Shown one piece after another: positions 18,476 through 27,786 of a stretch of 64,000 nt of DNA; the stretch's first letter is position 1, and each line of letters begins with the position of its first letter. The DNA is from Nocardioides sp. PD653-B2. Its GTDB lineage: Bacteria > Actinomycetota > Actinomycetes > Propionibacteriales > Nocardioidaceae. Both the position numbers and the translations under genes were made by a program. Where the stretch lies: contig NZ_BDJE01000033.1 of NCBI RefSeq assembly GCF_002117935.1, positions 1 through 64,000 of the forward strand, written 5' to 3'. The notes under the pieces were generated by a model. It was not told where the DNA came from and did not search any database. It saw nothing but the letters and a program-made list of their open reading frames with translations.

Positions 18476-19135
18476 TCAGACCTCCTGCGTCTTCTTGGCG
18501 GCCGAGCGCAGGACGATGACGCCACCCTTGGGGCCGGGAACGGCACCCTTGAGCAGGATCAGGCCCTTCTCGACGTCGACGGCGTGCACGGTGACGTTCT
18601 GGATGGTGACCGTGTCACTACCCATCCGGCCGGCCATGCGGGTGCCCTTGAACACGCGGCCGGGGGTGGCGCACGCGCCGATCGATCCCGGCTTGCGGTG
18701 GTTGCGGTGGGCACCGTGCGACGCGGAGACACCGTGGAAGCCGTGCAGCTTCATGACACCGGCGAAGCCCTTGCCCTTGCTGGTGCCGGTCACGTCGATC
18801 TCCTCGCCAGCGGCGAAGGTGTCGACGGCCAGCTCCTGGCCCACGGTGTACTCGCTCGCGAGAGCGGTACGGATCTCGACCAGGTGGCGACGCGGGGTCG
18901 TCCCGGCCTTGCCGAAGTGGCCCGCACGCGGCTTGGTCACCTTGCGGCCGTCGATCTCGCCGAACCCGACCTGGATGGCGTTGTAGCCATCGGTCTCGGG
19001 CTTGCGGACCTGGGTGACCACATTGGTGCTGGCGGCGATCACGGTCACAGGGACGACGCGGTTGTTCTCGTCCCAGAGCTGGGTCATGCCGAGCTTGGTG
19101 CCCAGCAGGCCCTTCACATTGCGTTCGAAAGTCAT
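18476..19135 (-). CDS. rplC: 50S ribosomal protein L3
   Basis: The protein has 219 residues with [44 protein letters not shown], and [26 protein letters not shown], which carries the loop that reaches the peptidyl-transferase centre. It is second in the S10 operon, 10 nt after rpsJ. Confidence 0.98.
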   Translation of the reverse strand: MTFERNVKGLLGTKLGMTQLWDENNRVVPVTVIAASTNVVTQVRKPETDGYNAIQVGFGEIDGRKVTKPRAGHFGKAGTTPRRHLVEIRTALASEYTVGQELAVDTFAAGEEIDVTGTSKGKGFAGVMKLHGFHGVSASHGAHRNHRKPGSIGACATPGRVFKGTRMAGRMGSDTVTIQNVTVHAVDVEKGLILLKGAVPGPKGGVIVLRSAAKKTQEV

Positions 19136-19145
19136 CTCGTCAACC

Positions 19146-19454
19146 TCAGAGCTTGATCTCGATGTCGACGCCGGCAGGCAGGTCGAGACGCATCAGCGAG
19201 TCGACGGTCTTCGGCGTGGGGTCGATGATGTCGATGAGGCGCTTGTGGGTGCGCATCTCGAAGTGCTCGCGGGAGTCCTTGTACTTGTGGGGCGAGCGGA
19301 TGACGCAGTACACGTTCTTCTCGGTCGGCAGCGGCACGGGGCCGGCGACCTTGGCACCCGTACGGGTGACCGTGTCCACGATCTTGCGTGCCGAGGTGTC
19401 GATCACCTCGTGGTCATAGGCCTTGAGCCTGATGCGGATCTTCTGTCCCGCCAT
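19146..19454 (-). CDS. rpsJ: 30S ribosomal protein S10
   Basis: The 102-residue product starts [19 protein letters not shown] at 19454 and ends [12 protein letters not shown]. The frame is open far upstream, but S10 length and N-terminus fix the start, and GAGAGA precedes it. S10 is both a ribosomal protein and the NusE antitermination factor. It is the first gene of the S10-spc superoperon. Unusually, tuf is not its upstream neighbour. Confidence 0.97.
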   Translation of the reverse strand: MAGQKIRIRLKAYDHEVIDTSARKIVDTVTRTGAKVAGPVPLPTEKNVYCVIRSPHKYKDSREHFEMRTHKRLIDIIDPTPKTVDSLMRLDLPAGVDIEIKL

Positions 19455-19555
19455 AGGTCTCTCTCGTCCTTCTCGATCAGTACCGCGTGCGTGTTCCGAG
19501 ACGTCCTCCGGCTTGAGTCGGTCCCGCCCGTGCTTCCCACCCCTGCTGCTCCGAC

Positions 19556-19576
19556 CCCCGCGGTCGGGCGTGTCGC
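19556..19576 (-). promoter_or_regulatory. leader element shared by the S10 and str operons
   Basis: On the minus strand GCGACACGCCCGACC followed by one variable base and CGGGG lies 102 nt before the rpsJ start codon. The same 21-mer, with one mismatch, lies 103 nt before rpsL (41387-41407). Here CCGACC can pair with GGTCGG across GCGGG just downstream. Its function is not known from sequence; an origin near the transcript 5' end is an inference. Confidence 0.5.
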
Positions 19577-19761
19577 GCCTTGTGGACACAACACGAGACC
19601 GGGATCTCGCAACACTGCTGGGGTGGCGCCCGACGGTTCGTCGAGCAGATCGGGTCTCCTGGGTCGGTGCGGCCACACGCCGGACCACTGACCCCTCATG
19701 GAGACACGATTCAGTAGTCAAGATGTGCGCACCCCGGCAACCCTGCCGAAGCAACCGCACT

Positions 19762-19790
19762 ATCTTGACAGAGATCCCCGCCCTCGCCAA
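19762..19790 (-). promoter_or_regulatory. possible sigma-A promoter upstream of rpsJ
   Basis: On the minus strand TTGGCG (19785-19790) and CAAGAT (19762-19767) are 17 nt apart, a fair fit to TTGACA and TATAAT. A start near 19755 would give a 300-nt leader. The shared element nearer rpsJ makes a second, closer promoter at least as likely. Confidence 0.3.
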
Positions 19791-19793
19791 ATT

Positions 19794-19832
19794 CACCGGC
19801 CCCTGGCTCCGAACCTGCGAGGAGACAGGGCT
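19794..19832 (+). repeat. 39-nt direct repeat, copy 1
   Basis: This copy starts CACCGGCCCCTGGCTCCGA and ends GAGGAGACAGGGCT. It differs at one base from the copy at 19906-19944, with starts 112 nt apart. Within it AGCCCTG and CAGGGCT-like halves can form a small hairpin. It appears nowhere else in the window as far as I could see. Confidence 0.7.
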
Positions 19833-19905
19833 CAGCCGGGGAGATTGAGGAGCGTCGGCTGGGGGCCGCGCGCCAGCGCGGGACCCAGCGACACGTCTCG
19901 AAATC

Positions 19906-19944
19906 CACCGGCCCCTGGCTCCGAGCCTGCGAGGAGACAGGGCT
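19906..19944 (+). repeat. 39-nt direct repeat, copy 2
   Basis: This is the second copy of the repeat at 19794-19832, with G for A at the one variable position. It lies about 90 nt upstream of the CMD-family start codon. Confidence 0.7.
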
Positions 19945-20033
19945 TCCGTTCTCGGGTTAGTGTCCCCCATGTCGGACGAGAACACGTTCTATTCGACGTC
20001 CACGCGGGGCTCGAGGAGCGGAAGGAAGACACC

Positions 20034-20561
20034 GTGATCATCGACCTGCCGGAGGACAAGGACCCGATCCTGTACGTCTGGGGAGAGATGGTGCCGGGCA
20101 TCGGCATCGCCGCCTCGACGTTCGCCACCAGCGTCTACGAGCACACGACGCTGGGGCTGCGCGAGTTCGAGGCCGCGCGGCTGCGCATCGCCCAGGTCAA
20201 CGGCTGCCTCTTCTGCCAGGACTGGCGCACCGAGCGCGACGGCGTCCAGGTCGAGGGCGACTTCGCGGAGTCGGTCACCGAGTGGCGCACCACGCCCGCC
20301 TTCGACGACCGGACCCGGCTCGCCGCGGAGTACGCCGAGCGCTACGCGCTCGACCACCACGGTCTCGACGCCGGGTTCTGGACACGGATGAAGGCGTCCT
20401 ACACCGACCGCGAGATCGTCGAGCTGTCCATGTGCCTGGGGTCGTGGCTCGCGTTCGGGCGGCTCAACCGCGTGCTCGGCCTCGACGCCGAGTGCGTGCT
20501 GCCCAGCCACCTGCCCAACCACCTGCCCAGCCACGCGATCCGGGCTGACGGACAGGCGTGA
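20034..20561 (+). CDS. carboxymuconolactone decarboxylase (AhpD-like) family protein
   Basis: The start chosen is GTG at 20034 (VIIDLPEDKDPILYVWGEM), with GGAAGGAAG 5 nt upstream, giving 175 residues. The frame is open to about 19698, but that part covers the repeats and has no homology. The CMD motif is visible as FEAARLRIAQVNGCLFCQDWR: a Glu, then CxxC. The His of canonical AhpD (CxxCxxxH) is absent, which is usual in divergent members. These proteins act as peroxidase-like or decarboxylase-like enzymes; the substrate is unknown. The C-terminus repeats PSHLPNHLPSH. Confidence 0.85.
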   Translation: MIIDLPEDKDPILYVWGEMVPGIGIAASTFATSVYEHTTLGLREFEAARLRIAQVNGCLFCQDWRTERDGVQVEGDFAESVTEWRTTPAFDDRTRLAAEYAERYALDHHGLDAGFWTRMKASYTDREIVELSMCLGSWLAFGRLNRVLGLDAECVLPSHLPNHLPSHAIRADGQA

Positions 20562-20609
20562 CGGGGCGGGCTGACAAGATGGCGTCGGCCGATCCCCTGG
20601 AGGCGACGC

Positions 20610-21707
20610 ATGTCGGGCAACGAGTCGTACCCCCCACCGGGCAGTGAGCCCGGCGGCCCGCCGCCGCCCGGATGGGCGCCGGCCCCGGCCGTAGCACCGC
20701 AGACATGGGCGCCGCCGCCCGCGCCCGGCCCGTCCTGGGCACCCCAGCCCGGCATGCTCGGCGCCGCCCACAAGCCCGGCGCCCTACCGCTGCGACCGCT
20801 CGCGCTGGGCGACATCTACGACGCCGCGTTCAAGATCATCCGGTTCAACCCGAAGGCGACCGTCGGCTCCGCGGTCCTGGTGGCCGTCGTGGCGATGGCG
20901 ATCCCGGTGGTGGTCACGGCCCTGCTCACGGTGCTGCTCGACCTCTCCCTCGACCAGTCCGGGGACGACCTCTCGACCGCCGAGCAGCTGGGCTACGCCG
21001 GCTCGGGCGCATCGCTCGTCCTCGGCTCGCTGCTCCAGTCGATCGGGCTGATCCTGGTGACCGGCATGATCGCCCACGTCGCCGCGGCCGCGGCGATCGG
21101 GCGCCGCCTCTCGCTCGGCGAGGCGTGGACGGCCACCCGGGGGTCCCGCTGGCGGCTGGTCGGTCTCACGCTGCTCCTCGCCCTGATGCTGATCGCGATC
21201 GTGCTGGTCTACGTCGTGGCCTGGGTGCTCGTCATCGCACTGCTGCCGACGTGGGCGGTCGTCGTGTTCGGCATCGTCTCGGTCCCGGCCGTGGCCGTGC
21301 TGCTCGTCTGGTTCTGGATCCGCGTCTACTACCTGCCGGTGCCGGCGCTGATGATCGAGCGGATCGGAGTCACGGCCGCGATCGGGCGCGGCTTCCGCCT
21401 GACCCGCAAGCAGTTCTGGCGCACCTTCGGGATCGCCCTGCTGACCTTCGTGGTCGGGGCCGTGGCCGGCGGGATGCTCTCCGCGCCGTTCTCGATCGCA
21501 GCCCAGATCGTGCCGCTCGCCCTGGAGAGCTCGCGCTACGCGGTCCTCATCGGCGTGGTGCTCGCCGCCGTCGGGACAGTGGTGCAGACGGCGTTCGTCG
21601 CGCCGTTCACGGCCGCCGTGACCACGCTGCAGTACCTCGACCAGCGGATGCGCAAGGAGGCGTACGACGTCGAGCTGATGGCCCAGGCGGGGATCACCGC
21701 GTCGTGA
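20610..21707 (+). CDS. multi-pass membrane protein with Pro-rich N-terminus (GPDPase-membrane-domain-like)
   Basis: The protein has 365 residues. Residues 1-50 are Pro/Gly/Ala-rich and probably disordered. After LRPLALGDIYDAAFKIIRFNPKATVGSA (the typical entry motif of this family) come six or so membrane segments. The family resembles the membrane domain attached to some glycerophosphodiester phosphodiesterases, but no catalytic domain is present. GGAGG precedes the ATG. It is the first gene of a tightly overlapping series with DUF4129, DUF4350, MoxR and DUF58 genes, which suggests a part in the same envelope-associated complex. Confidence 0.75.
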   Translation: MSGNESYPPPGSEPGGPPPPGWAPAPAVAPQTWAPPPAPGPSWAPQPGMLGAAHKPGALPLRPLALGDIYDAAFKIIRFNPKATVGSAVLVAVVAMAIPVVVTALLTVLLDLSLDQSGDDLSTAEQLGYAGSGASLVLGSLLQSIGLILVTGMIAHVAAAAAIGRRLSLGEAWTATRGSRWRLVGLTLLLALMLIAIVLVYVVAWVLVIALLPTWAVVVFGIVSVPAVAVLLVWFWIRVYYLPVPALMIERIGVTAAIGRGFRLTRKQFWRTFGIALLTFVVGAVAGGMLSAPFSIAAQIVPLALESSRYAVLIGVVLAAVGTVVQTAFVAPFTAAVTTLQYLDQRMRKEAYDVELMAQAGITAS

Positions 21708-22321
21708 GGGCACTCCTCGCGCTGGTCGCGGATCCACCCCTCGACCCGTCGCCGGACGACGCGAGGTCGCTGCTGCGTCGCGAGCTGGTCCACCCGGAGT
21801 ACCACGACCGCAACCTCCTCGAGCAGGTCCTCGACCGGGTCGACCGGTTCGTGAGCGACAGCATCGACGCCGCCTCGCACGCGCCCCCATTGTCGACGTT
21901 CGCCGCCATGGTCGTCTTCCTCCTCCTGGCGGTCGGGCTGGTCTGGCTGCTGTCGAAGGCCCGGCGCACCGCGCGCGCCGCGCGGGTGCGCGGCGCGGTG
22001 CTCACCGACGAGCGGGTCACGGCCGACGAGCTCCGGGCCCGCGCCGACCGGGCCCTGGCCGAGGGCCGCCACGGCGACGCCGTCGTCGACGGCTTCCGCG
22101 CGGTCGCGGTCCGCCAGATCGAGCGAGGAGCCCTCGACGACCTGCCCGGTGCCACGGCGCACGAGGTCGCGGCCGCGCTCGCCGCCGTGCACCCGGGCCG
22201 GCGCGAGCAGGTCGACCGCAGCGCCGCGCTCTTCGACGCGGTGCTGTACGGCGACCGCCCCGCCTCGCCCGCCCAGGCGGCGGAGGTCCTCGGGCTCGAC
22301 GACGCGCTGGTGGGGCGCTGA
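21704..22321 (+). CDS. DUF4129 domain protein
   Basis: The GTG start at 21704 overlaps the previous stop (GTGA). The protein has 205 residues. An N-terminal segment with DPSPDDARSLLRRELVHPEYH is followed by one membrane helix (about 66-84, STFAAMVVFLLLAVGLVWLL). A cytosolic DUF4129 domain comes next: ELRARADRALAEGRHGDAVVDGFRAVAVRQIERGAL and DLPGATAHEVAAALA. DUF4129 proteins nearly always sit beside MoxR and DUF58 genes; some are fused to transglutaminase domains. The molecular role is unknown. Confidence 0.85.
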   Translation: MRALLALVADPPLDPSPDDARSLLRRELVHPEYHDRNLLEQVLDRVDRFVSDSIDAASHAPPLSTFAAMVVFLLLAVGLVWLLSKARRTARAARVRGAVLTDERVTADELRARADRALAEGRHGDAVVDGFRAVAVRQIERGALDDLPGATAHEVAAALAAVHPGRREQVDRSAALFDAVLYGDRPASPAQAAEVLGLDDALVGR

Positions 22322-23465
22322 TGGCCGCCACGACCGCCCCGGGGGCGACGACGGGCGGCGGCTGGGTCCGCCGGCAGCGGTCGACGCTCGTGGTCGGCGC
22401 CGGGTTGGTGCTGGCGGTCGCGGTCGTGCTCCTGGTGGGTGGCGGCACCGCGCGGACGACGGCCGCACTCGACCCCGACAACCCCGACCCGGTCGGCGGC
22501 CGGGCGGTCGGCCGGGTGCTGGCCGACCAGGGGGTCGACGTCACGGTGGTCCGCAGCGCCGACGCGCTCGACGACGCCGGGGTCGACGCGGACACCACCG
22601 TGCTCGTGACGTCGACCGGGCTGCTCGGGGAGAGCACGATCGACCGGCTCCTCGCCGCCGCCGACGACGCCGACCTGGTGCTCGCCGAGCCGGGCCCGGG
22701 CACGACCGAGGCGTTCGGGATCGACGAGCTGCCCTTCCAGGTCACCGTCGACGACCCCCGCCCCGCCGCCTGCACGAACCCGACGTACGACGGGCTGTCG
22801 CTGCAGGTCGACCGGGCGCTCGAGTACCCCGTCGCGGGCGGGTGCTTCCGCGGCGAGCACGGGGCGCTGCTGGCCGAGCCGGCGCCGGGCGTCACGCTCC
22901 TCGGCGCCGGCGACGTGCTCAGCAACGACCAGGTGCTGCGCGCCGACAACGCCGCGGTCGCGCTGCGGCTGCTCGGCCAGCACGACCGGTTGGTCTGGTA
23001 CGTCCCCTCGCTCGACGACCTGGTCGGCGACGACGGGGTCAGCCTCACGACGCTGCTCCCCCGCGGGCTGCGGCCCGGGCTGTGGATCGGCGCGCTCGCC
23101 GTGCTCGCGCTGCTGCTCTGGCGGGCGCGCCGGCTCGGGCCGCTCGCCACCGAGCCGCTGCCGGTCGTCGTGAAGGCGATCGAGACCACGCGCAGCCGGG
23201 GCCGGCTCTACCGCAGGTCCGGCGACCGCGGCCACGCGGCGGCCCACCTGCGCTCCGCCGCCCGGACCCGTGCCGCCGACCGGCTGGGGCTCGGCGCCCG
23301 GCCCGACCCCGACGCGCTGGTGCGCGACCTGGCTCGCCACACAGGCCGCTCGGTGGAGGAGATCGACCACCTGCTCGGCCCGCACGCCCCCACCCCCGCC
23401 ACCGACCACGACCTGATCGCCCTGGCCGGCCACCTGGCCGAGCTCGACAGAGAGGTACGCCGCAC

Positions 23466-23469
<4 letters not shown>
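22321..23469 (+). CDS. DUF4350 domain protein
   Basis: The protein has 382 residues. One membrane helix lies near the N-terminus (about 21-40, STLVVGAGLVLAVAVVLLVGG). The extracytoplasmic DUF4350 domain follows (NPDPVGGRAVGRVLADQGVDVTVVRS, LVLAEPGPGTTEAFGID). A second helix is at about 255-270, before a cytosolic tail ending GRSVEEIDHLLGPHAP. The ATG overlaps the DUF4129 stop by one base, and the stop overlaps the MoxR ATG by four. Confidence 0.85.
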
Positions 23470-24434
<965 letters not shown>

Positions 24435-24489
24435 CTCACCCCAGACGAATGCTCGCTTCGCTCCGCTTCGACCGGGGACCCCGAAACCC

Positions 24490-25782
24490 ATGACGATCTC
24501 CGGCCGCGTCCCTCTCCTGCTCCTGCTGGGGCTGGTGCCGGTCGTGCTGCGCCCGAGCATGGGCACCGTGTGGCTGTGGGTGCTCGCGGTCGGGCTCCTC
24601 GTCCTGCTCGACGTCCTGCTCGCCCCCGCTCCCGCCCGGCTGGCGCTCGAGCGACCGCCGGTCGGCACCGTGCGCCAGGGCCAGCCCACCGAGACCCGGC
24701 TGCTCGCCACCAACACGTCGACCCGTCGTCTCCGCGGGCTCCTCCGGGACGCGTGGCAGCCGAGCGCCGGCGCCACCGGCAACCGGCACCGGATCGCGCT
24801 CGGCCCGGGCGAGCGCGTCGTGCTGCGCACCCCTCTTCACCCCGTGCGCCGGGGCGACCTGAGGGCTGTGGGCGTCACCGTGCGGCTGCGCGGGCCGCTC
24901 GGCCTGGCCGCACGGCAGCGGACCCGGGTCATCGAGGGCGCGGTCCGCTCGCTCCCGCCGTTCGACTCACGCAAGCACCTGCCGAGCAGGCTGGCCCGGC
25001 TCCGCGACCTCGACGGCCGGGCCGCGGTGCGGATCCGGGGGGCCGGCACGGAGTTCGACTCGCTGCGCGAGTACGTGCGCGGCGACGACGTCCGGTCGAT
25101 CGACTGGCGGGCCAGCGCGCGCAACCGCAACGTCGTCGTCCGCACCTGGCAGCCGGAGCGCGACCGCCGGGTGGTGCTCGTGCTGGACACCTCGCGCACG
25201 TCGGCCGGCCGGGTCGGCGACGTGCCCCGCCTCGACTCCGCCATGGACGCCGCCCTGCTGCTGGCCGCGCTCGCCGCCCGGGCCGGTGACCGGATCGACT
25301 TCGTCGCCGGCGACCGCCGGGTCCGCAGCCGGCTGCGGTCCGCCGGGGCACGCGACGTCGCCGCCAACCTGCAGGACGCGATGGCCGACCTGGAGCCGGT
25401 GATCGCCGAGGCCGACTGGTCGTCGCTCGCCGGCGCGGTGACCGGGTTCGGCCGCCAGCGCGCGCTGGTCGTGCTGCTCACACCGCTGGAGCCGTCCGCG
25501 GTCGAGGAGGGCCTGCTGCCCGTGCTGCCGGTGCTCACCACGCACCACCGGGTGGTGCTCGCGTCGGTGCGCGACCCCGCCCTCGAGGAGCTCGCCGCCC
25601 GTCACGACACGCTCGACGAGGTGTACGACGCCGCCGCGGCCGAGCAGGTCATCGCCCGGCGCCGGCACACCGCCGGCCTGCTGCGCACGCTCGGCGTCGA
25701 CGTGCTCGACACCGACGCGGAGCGGCTGCCGCCCGCGCTGGCCGACCACTACCTGGGGCTCAAGGCGCGCGGGCTTCTCTAG
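24490..25782 (+). CDS. DUF58 (vWA-like) protein
   Basis: The protein has 430 residues. Two adjacent N-terminal membrane helices (about 8-42) are followed by the DUF58 core: GTEFDSLREYVRGDDVRSIDWRASARNRNVVVRTWQPE. A vWA-like segment with a MIDAS-type start (VVLVLDTSRTSAGRVG) comes next. The 55-nt gap after the MoxR gene contains GCTCGCTTCGCTCCGC, a short repeat-like sequence. With MoxR this protein likely forms the core of an envelope-related complex of unknown substrate. Confidence 0.9.
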   Translation: MTISGRVPLLLLLGLVPVVLRPSMGTVWLWVLAVGLLVLLDVLLAPAPARLALERPPVGTVRQGQPTETRLLATNTSTRRLRGLLRDAWQPSAGATGNRHRIALGPGERVVLRTPLHPVRRGDLRAVGVTVRLRGPLGLAARQRTRVIEGAVRSLPPFDSRKHLPSRLARLRDLDGRAAVRIRGAGTEFDSLREYVRGDDVRSIDWRASARNRNVVVRTWQPERDRRVVLVLDTSRTSAGRVGDVPRLDSAMDAALLLAALAARAGDRIDFVAGDRRVRSRLRSAGARDVAANLQDAMADLEPVIAEADWSSLAGAVTGFGRQRALVVLLTPLEPSAVEEGLLPVLPVLTTHHRVVLASVRDPALEELAARHDTLDEVYDAAAAEQVIARRRHTAGLLRTLGVDVLDTDAERLPPALADHYLGLKARGLL

Positions 25783-25864
25783 GAACCGGAGGTCGAGGGA
25801 GCGCGAAGTCCTGTCCGGAGACCCCGGAAACCGCCGCGCGCACGTCGGCTGCGGGGGTTTCGAG

Positions 25865-25931
25865 ACGGTTGCTGCGCAACCTCCTCAACCACCGGCCTCC
25901 ACGGTTGCTGCGCAACCTCCTCGACCACCGG
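25865..25931 (+). repeat. two copies of a GGTTGCTGCGCAACC hairpin repeat
   Basis: Copies at 25865-25895 and 25901-25931 (36 nt apart) differ at one base. Each carries the palindrome GGTTGCTGCGCAACC, then CTCCTCAACCACCGG or CTCCTCGACCACCGG. The second copy ends at the base before the spoIIM-like stop codon. The first copy and its upstream flank (from GGTTTCGAGA, about 25857) are identical over nearly 40 nt to the start of the tandem array at 53500. On transcripts of either strand the hairpin could act as a terminator or stabiliser between the convergent DUF58 and SpoIIM-like genes. Confidence 0.85.
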
Positions 25932-26927
25932 TCACGCCTGCGTCGCGACCCGGTCCTCGAGCAGCGCCGCGTCGATGTCGCCGGTCTGACCGCGGTGGTA
26001 CGCCGCGCGGCCGAGCACGAAGACGTAGGCGAGGAAGACCGCCTCGGCGAGGATCCCGATGCCGACCCGCGCCCAGGTCGGCAGGCCGGACGGCGTCACG
26101 AACGCCTCGATCATGCCGCTGCAGAAGAGCACCGCGACCAGGCCGAGCGCGACCGTGCCGGCGGTGCGCCCCTCACGGGCGAGGGACTGGGCCCGGGTGA
26201 GCTCACCCGGCTCGACCCAGGACCAGAAGAGCTTGAGCCCGACCCCGCCGGCCACGAAGACCGCCGTCAGCTCGAGGATGCCGTGCGGGAGCAGGAGTCC
26301 CCAGAAGTGGGCGCCGTGGTCGTGGCGGATCATGATCGAGCCGATGATCGCGAGGTTCGCGATGTTCTGGAACAGCAGGTAGACCACCGGGAAGCCGAGC
26401 ACCCCGAGCGCCAGGCACAGCGCGGTCACCCATGCGTTGTTGACCCAGACCTGGGCGGCGAAGTGGCTCGCGGCGTACGCGCTGTAGTAGTCCTCGAAGT
26501 CGTGGTTGACGAGCTGGTCGACCTCGGCGGGCGACAGCAGGCTCTGCTCGACGTTCGGGTGGTCGAGGAGCCACAGGATCATCACCGCGGTGACGGCGAC
26601 GTTGGCCACCAGGGTGCCGATCCACCACCACCGCAGCCGGTACAGCGCAGCCGGGAAGCGCTCGACGAAGAACAGCCGGACGCCGTTCCAGGTGCCGGTC
26701 CGCGTGCCGGCCGCGCGGTTGCGGGCCCGCGACAGCAGCGACGACAGGTGCGCGATGAGTGAGGCGTCCGGCGCCGAGGTGCGCACGACCGACAGATGGG
26801 TGGCGACCTGCTGGTAACGCTCGACAAGCTCGTCGGACTCAGCCCCGGAGAGCCGGCGCTGGCGGGTCAGCTGCTCGAGGCGCTGCCACTCCGTCGCGTG
26901 CGCGGCGACGTACGCGTCCAGGTCCAC
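25932..26927 (-). CDS. SpoIIM family (stage II sporulation protein M-like) membrane protein
   Basis: The protein has 331 residues with about seven membrane segments. Family motifs include FFVERFPAALYRLRWWW near residue 80, and ASHFAAQVWVNNAWVTALCLALGVLGFP and HFWGLLLPHGILELTAVFVAGGVGLKL in the core. In sporulating Firmicutes SpoIIM works with SpoIID and SpoIIP in engulfment. Actinobacterial homologues lie beside RDD, MoxR and DUF58 genes and are not sporulation proteins in the strict sense. It is divergent from the RDD gene (41-nt gap) and convergent with the DUF58 gene. Confidence 0.9.
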   Translation of the reverse strand: MDLDAYVAAHATEWQRLEQLTRQRRLSGAESDELVERYQQVATHLSVVRTSAPDASLIAHLSSLLSRARNRAAGTRTGTWNGVRLFFVERFPAALYRLRWWWIGTLVANVAVTAVMILWLLDHPNVEQSLLSPAEVDQLVNHDFEDYYSAYAASHFAAQVWVNNAWVTALCLALGVLGFPVVYLLFQNIANLAIIGSIMIRHDHGAHFWGLLLPHGILELTAVFVAGGVGLKLFWSWVEPGELTRAQSLAREGRTAGTVALGLVAVLFCSGMIEAFVTPSGLPTWARVGIGILAEAVFLAYVFVLGRAAYHRGQTGDIDAALLEDRVATQA

Positions 26928-26955
26928 GCGATCAGCCTAGGCTCCCGGGCGCTCC

Positions 26956-26971
26956 TAGACTGACCGCGATG
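26956..26971 (+). promoter_or_regulatory. likely leaderless promoter of the RDD gene
   Basis: TAGACT (26956-26961) is a good actinobacterial -10 hexamer, and the ATG follows 7 nt later at 26969. This places transcription start at or next to the start codon. No Shine-Dalgarno sequence precedes the ATG. Confidence 0.5.
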
Positions 26972-27775
26972 GCAGCCCCGGAGTTCGCGACGCTCACCAC
27001 CGACGACCTCGTCACCGGCGAGGCGGTCGCGCTCGACCTGCCGCCCGCCAGCCTCGGCTCCCGGATCGCGTCCGGCGCGATCGACGTGACCATCACGTTC
27101 CTGCTGCTGATCGGGCTGGTCATCGCGTTCGTCATCGCGGCCGCGCAGACCGACCTGGCGCTGGTCCAGGTGGCGATGCTGGCGGCGATCATCGGCTCGC
27201 TGCTGGTCTTCCCGACCGCGATCGAGACGCTGACCCGGGGCCGGTCGATCGGCAAGATGATGTTCGGCCTGCGCACGGTCCGCGACGACGCCGGCCCCAT
27301 CTCCTTCCAGCACGCCTTCGTGCGCGCCCTGGTCGGCATCGTCGAGATCTACGTGTTCTTCGGCAGCCCCGCCTTCTTCTCGGCGCTGCTGAGCTCGCGC
27401 GGCAAGCGGCTCGGTGACTACGCCGCCGGCACGTACGTCGTGCGCGAGCGGGTCCGACTCAAGCTCGCACCCCCGGCCGCGATGCCCCCCGAGCTGGCGC
27501 GCTGGGCGGCCGGCGCCGACATCGCGTCGCTGCCGACCGGCCTGGCGCTCGCCGTACGCCAGTTCCTCGGCCGACTGCCCCAGATCGACCCGGCCTCCCG
27601 CGCCACCATCGGCGCGCGCCTCGCCACCCAGGTCAGCGAGCACGTCGCGCCCCCGCCGCCGCCGGGCACGCCACCCGAGGCCTACCTCGCGGCTGTCATC
27701 GCGTCCCGCCGCGAGCGGGACACCGCCCGACTGAACCGCGAGGCCGAGCTCCGCCGACGCCTGACGAAAGGCTGA
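26969..27775 (+). CDS. RDD family membrane protein
   Basis: The protein has 268 residues starting MAAPEFATLTTDDLVTGEAVALDLPPASLGSR. The RDD domain (about 25-155) has three to four membrane helices, with GAIDVTITFLLLIG holding the conserved Asp, and GRSIGKMMFGLRTVRDDAG. A C-terminal cytosolic extension of about 110 residues follows, with PPPPGTPPEAYLAAVIASRRERDTARLNREAELR. The paired SpoIIM-like gene is divergent. The frame continues upstream into that gene, but the leaderless promoter supports this ATG. Confidence 0.88.
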   Translation: MAAPEFATLTTDDLVTGEAVALDLPPASLGSRIASGAIDVTITFLLLIGLVIAFVIAAAQTDLALVQVAMLAAIIGSLLVFPTAIETLTRGRSIGKMMFGLRTVRDDAGPISFQHAFVRALVGIVEIYVFFGSPAFFSALLSSRGKRLGDYAAGTYVVRERVRLKLAPPAAMPPELARWAAGADIASLPTGLALAVRQFLGRLPQIDPASRATIGARLATQVSEHVAPPPPPGTPPEAYLAAVIASRRERDTARLNREAELRRRLTKG

Positions 27776-27786
27776 GACCATGGGGC

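Larger units (their letters stand above)
19455..20033 (+). other. intergenic region between rpsJ and the CMD-family gene
   Basis: This 579-nt stretch holds no convincing gene. It contains the rpsJ leader with the 21-nt element shared with rpsL (19556-19576), a possible minus-strand promoter (19762-19790) and two copies of a 39-nt direct repeat (19794-19832 and 19906-19944). A TTGACA on the plus strand at 19765-19770 has no matching -10. The start of the plus-strand gene at 20034 is preceded by GGAAGGAAG. Confidence 0.7.

Noticed and set aside
19698..20033. Upstream extension of the CMD-family protein
   Set aside because: The frame is open, but it covers the direct repeats and lacks family similarity. 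GTG 20034 has a good ribosome binding site and gives normal length.
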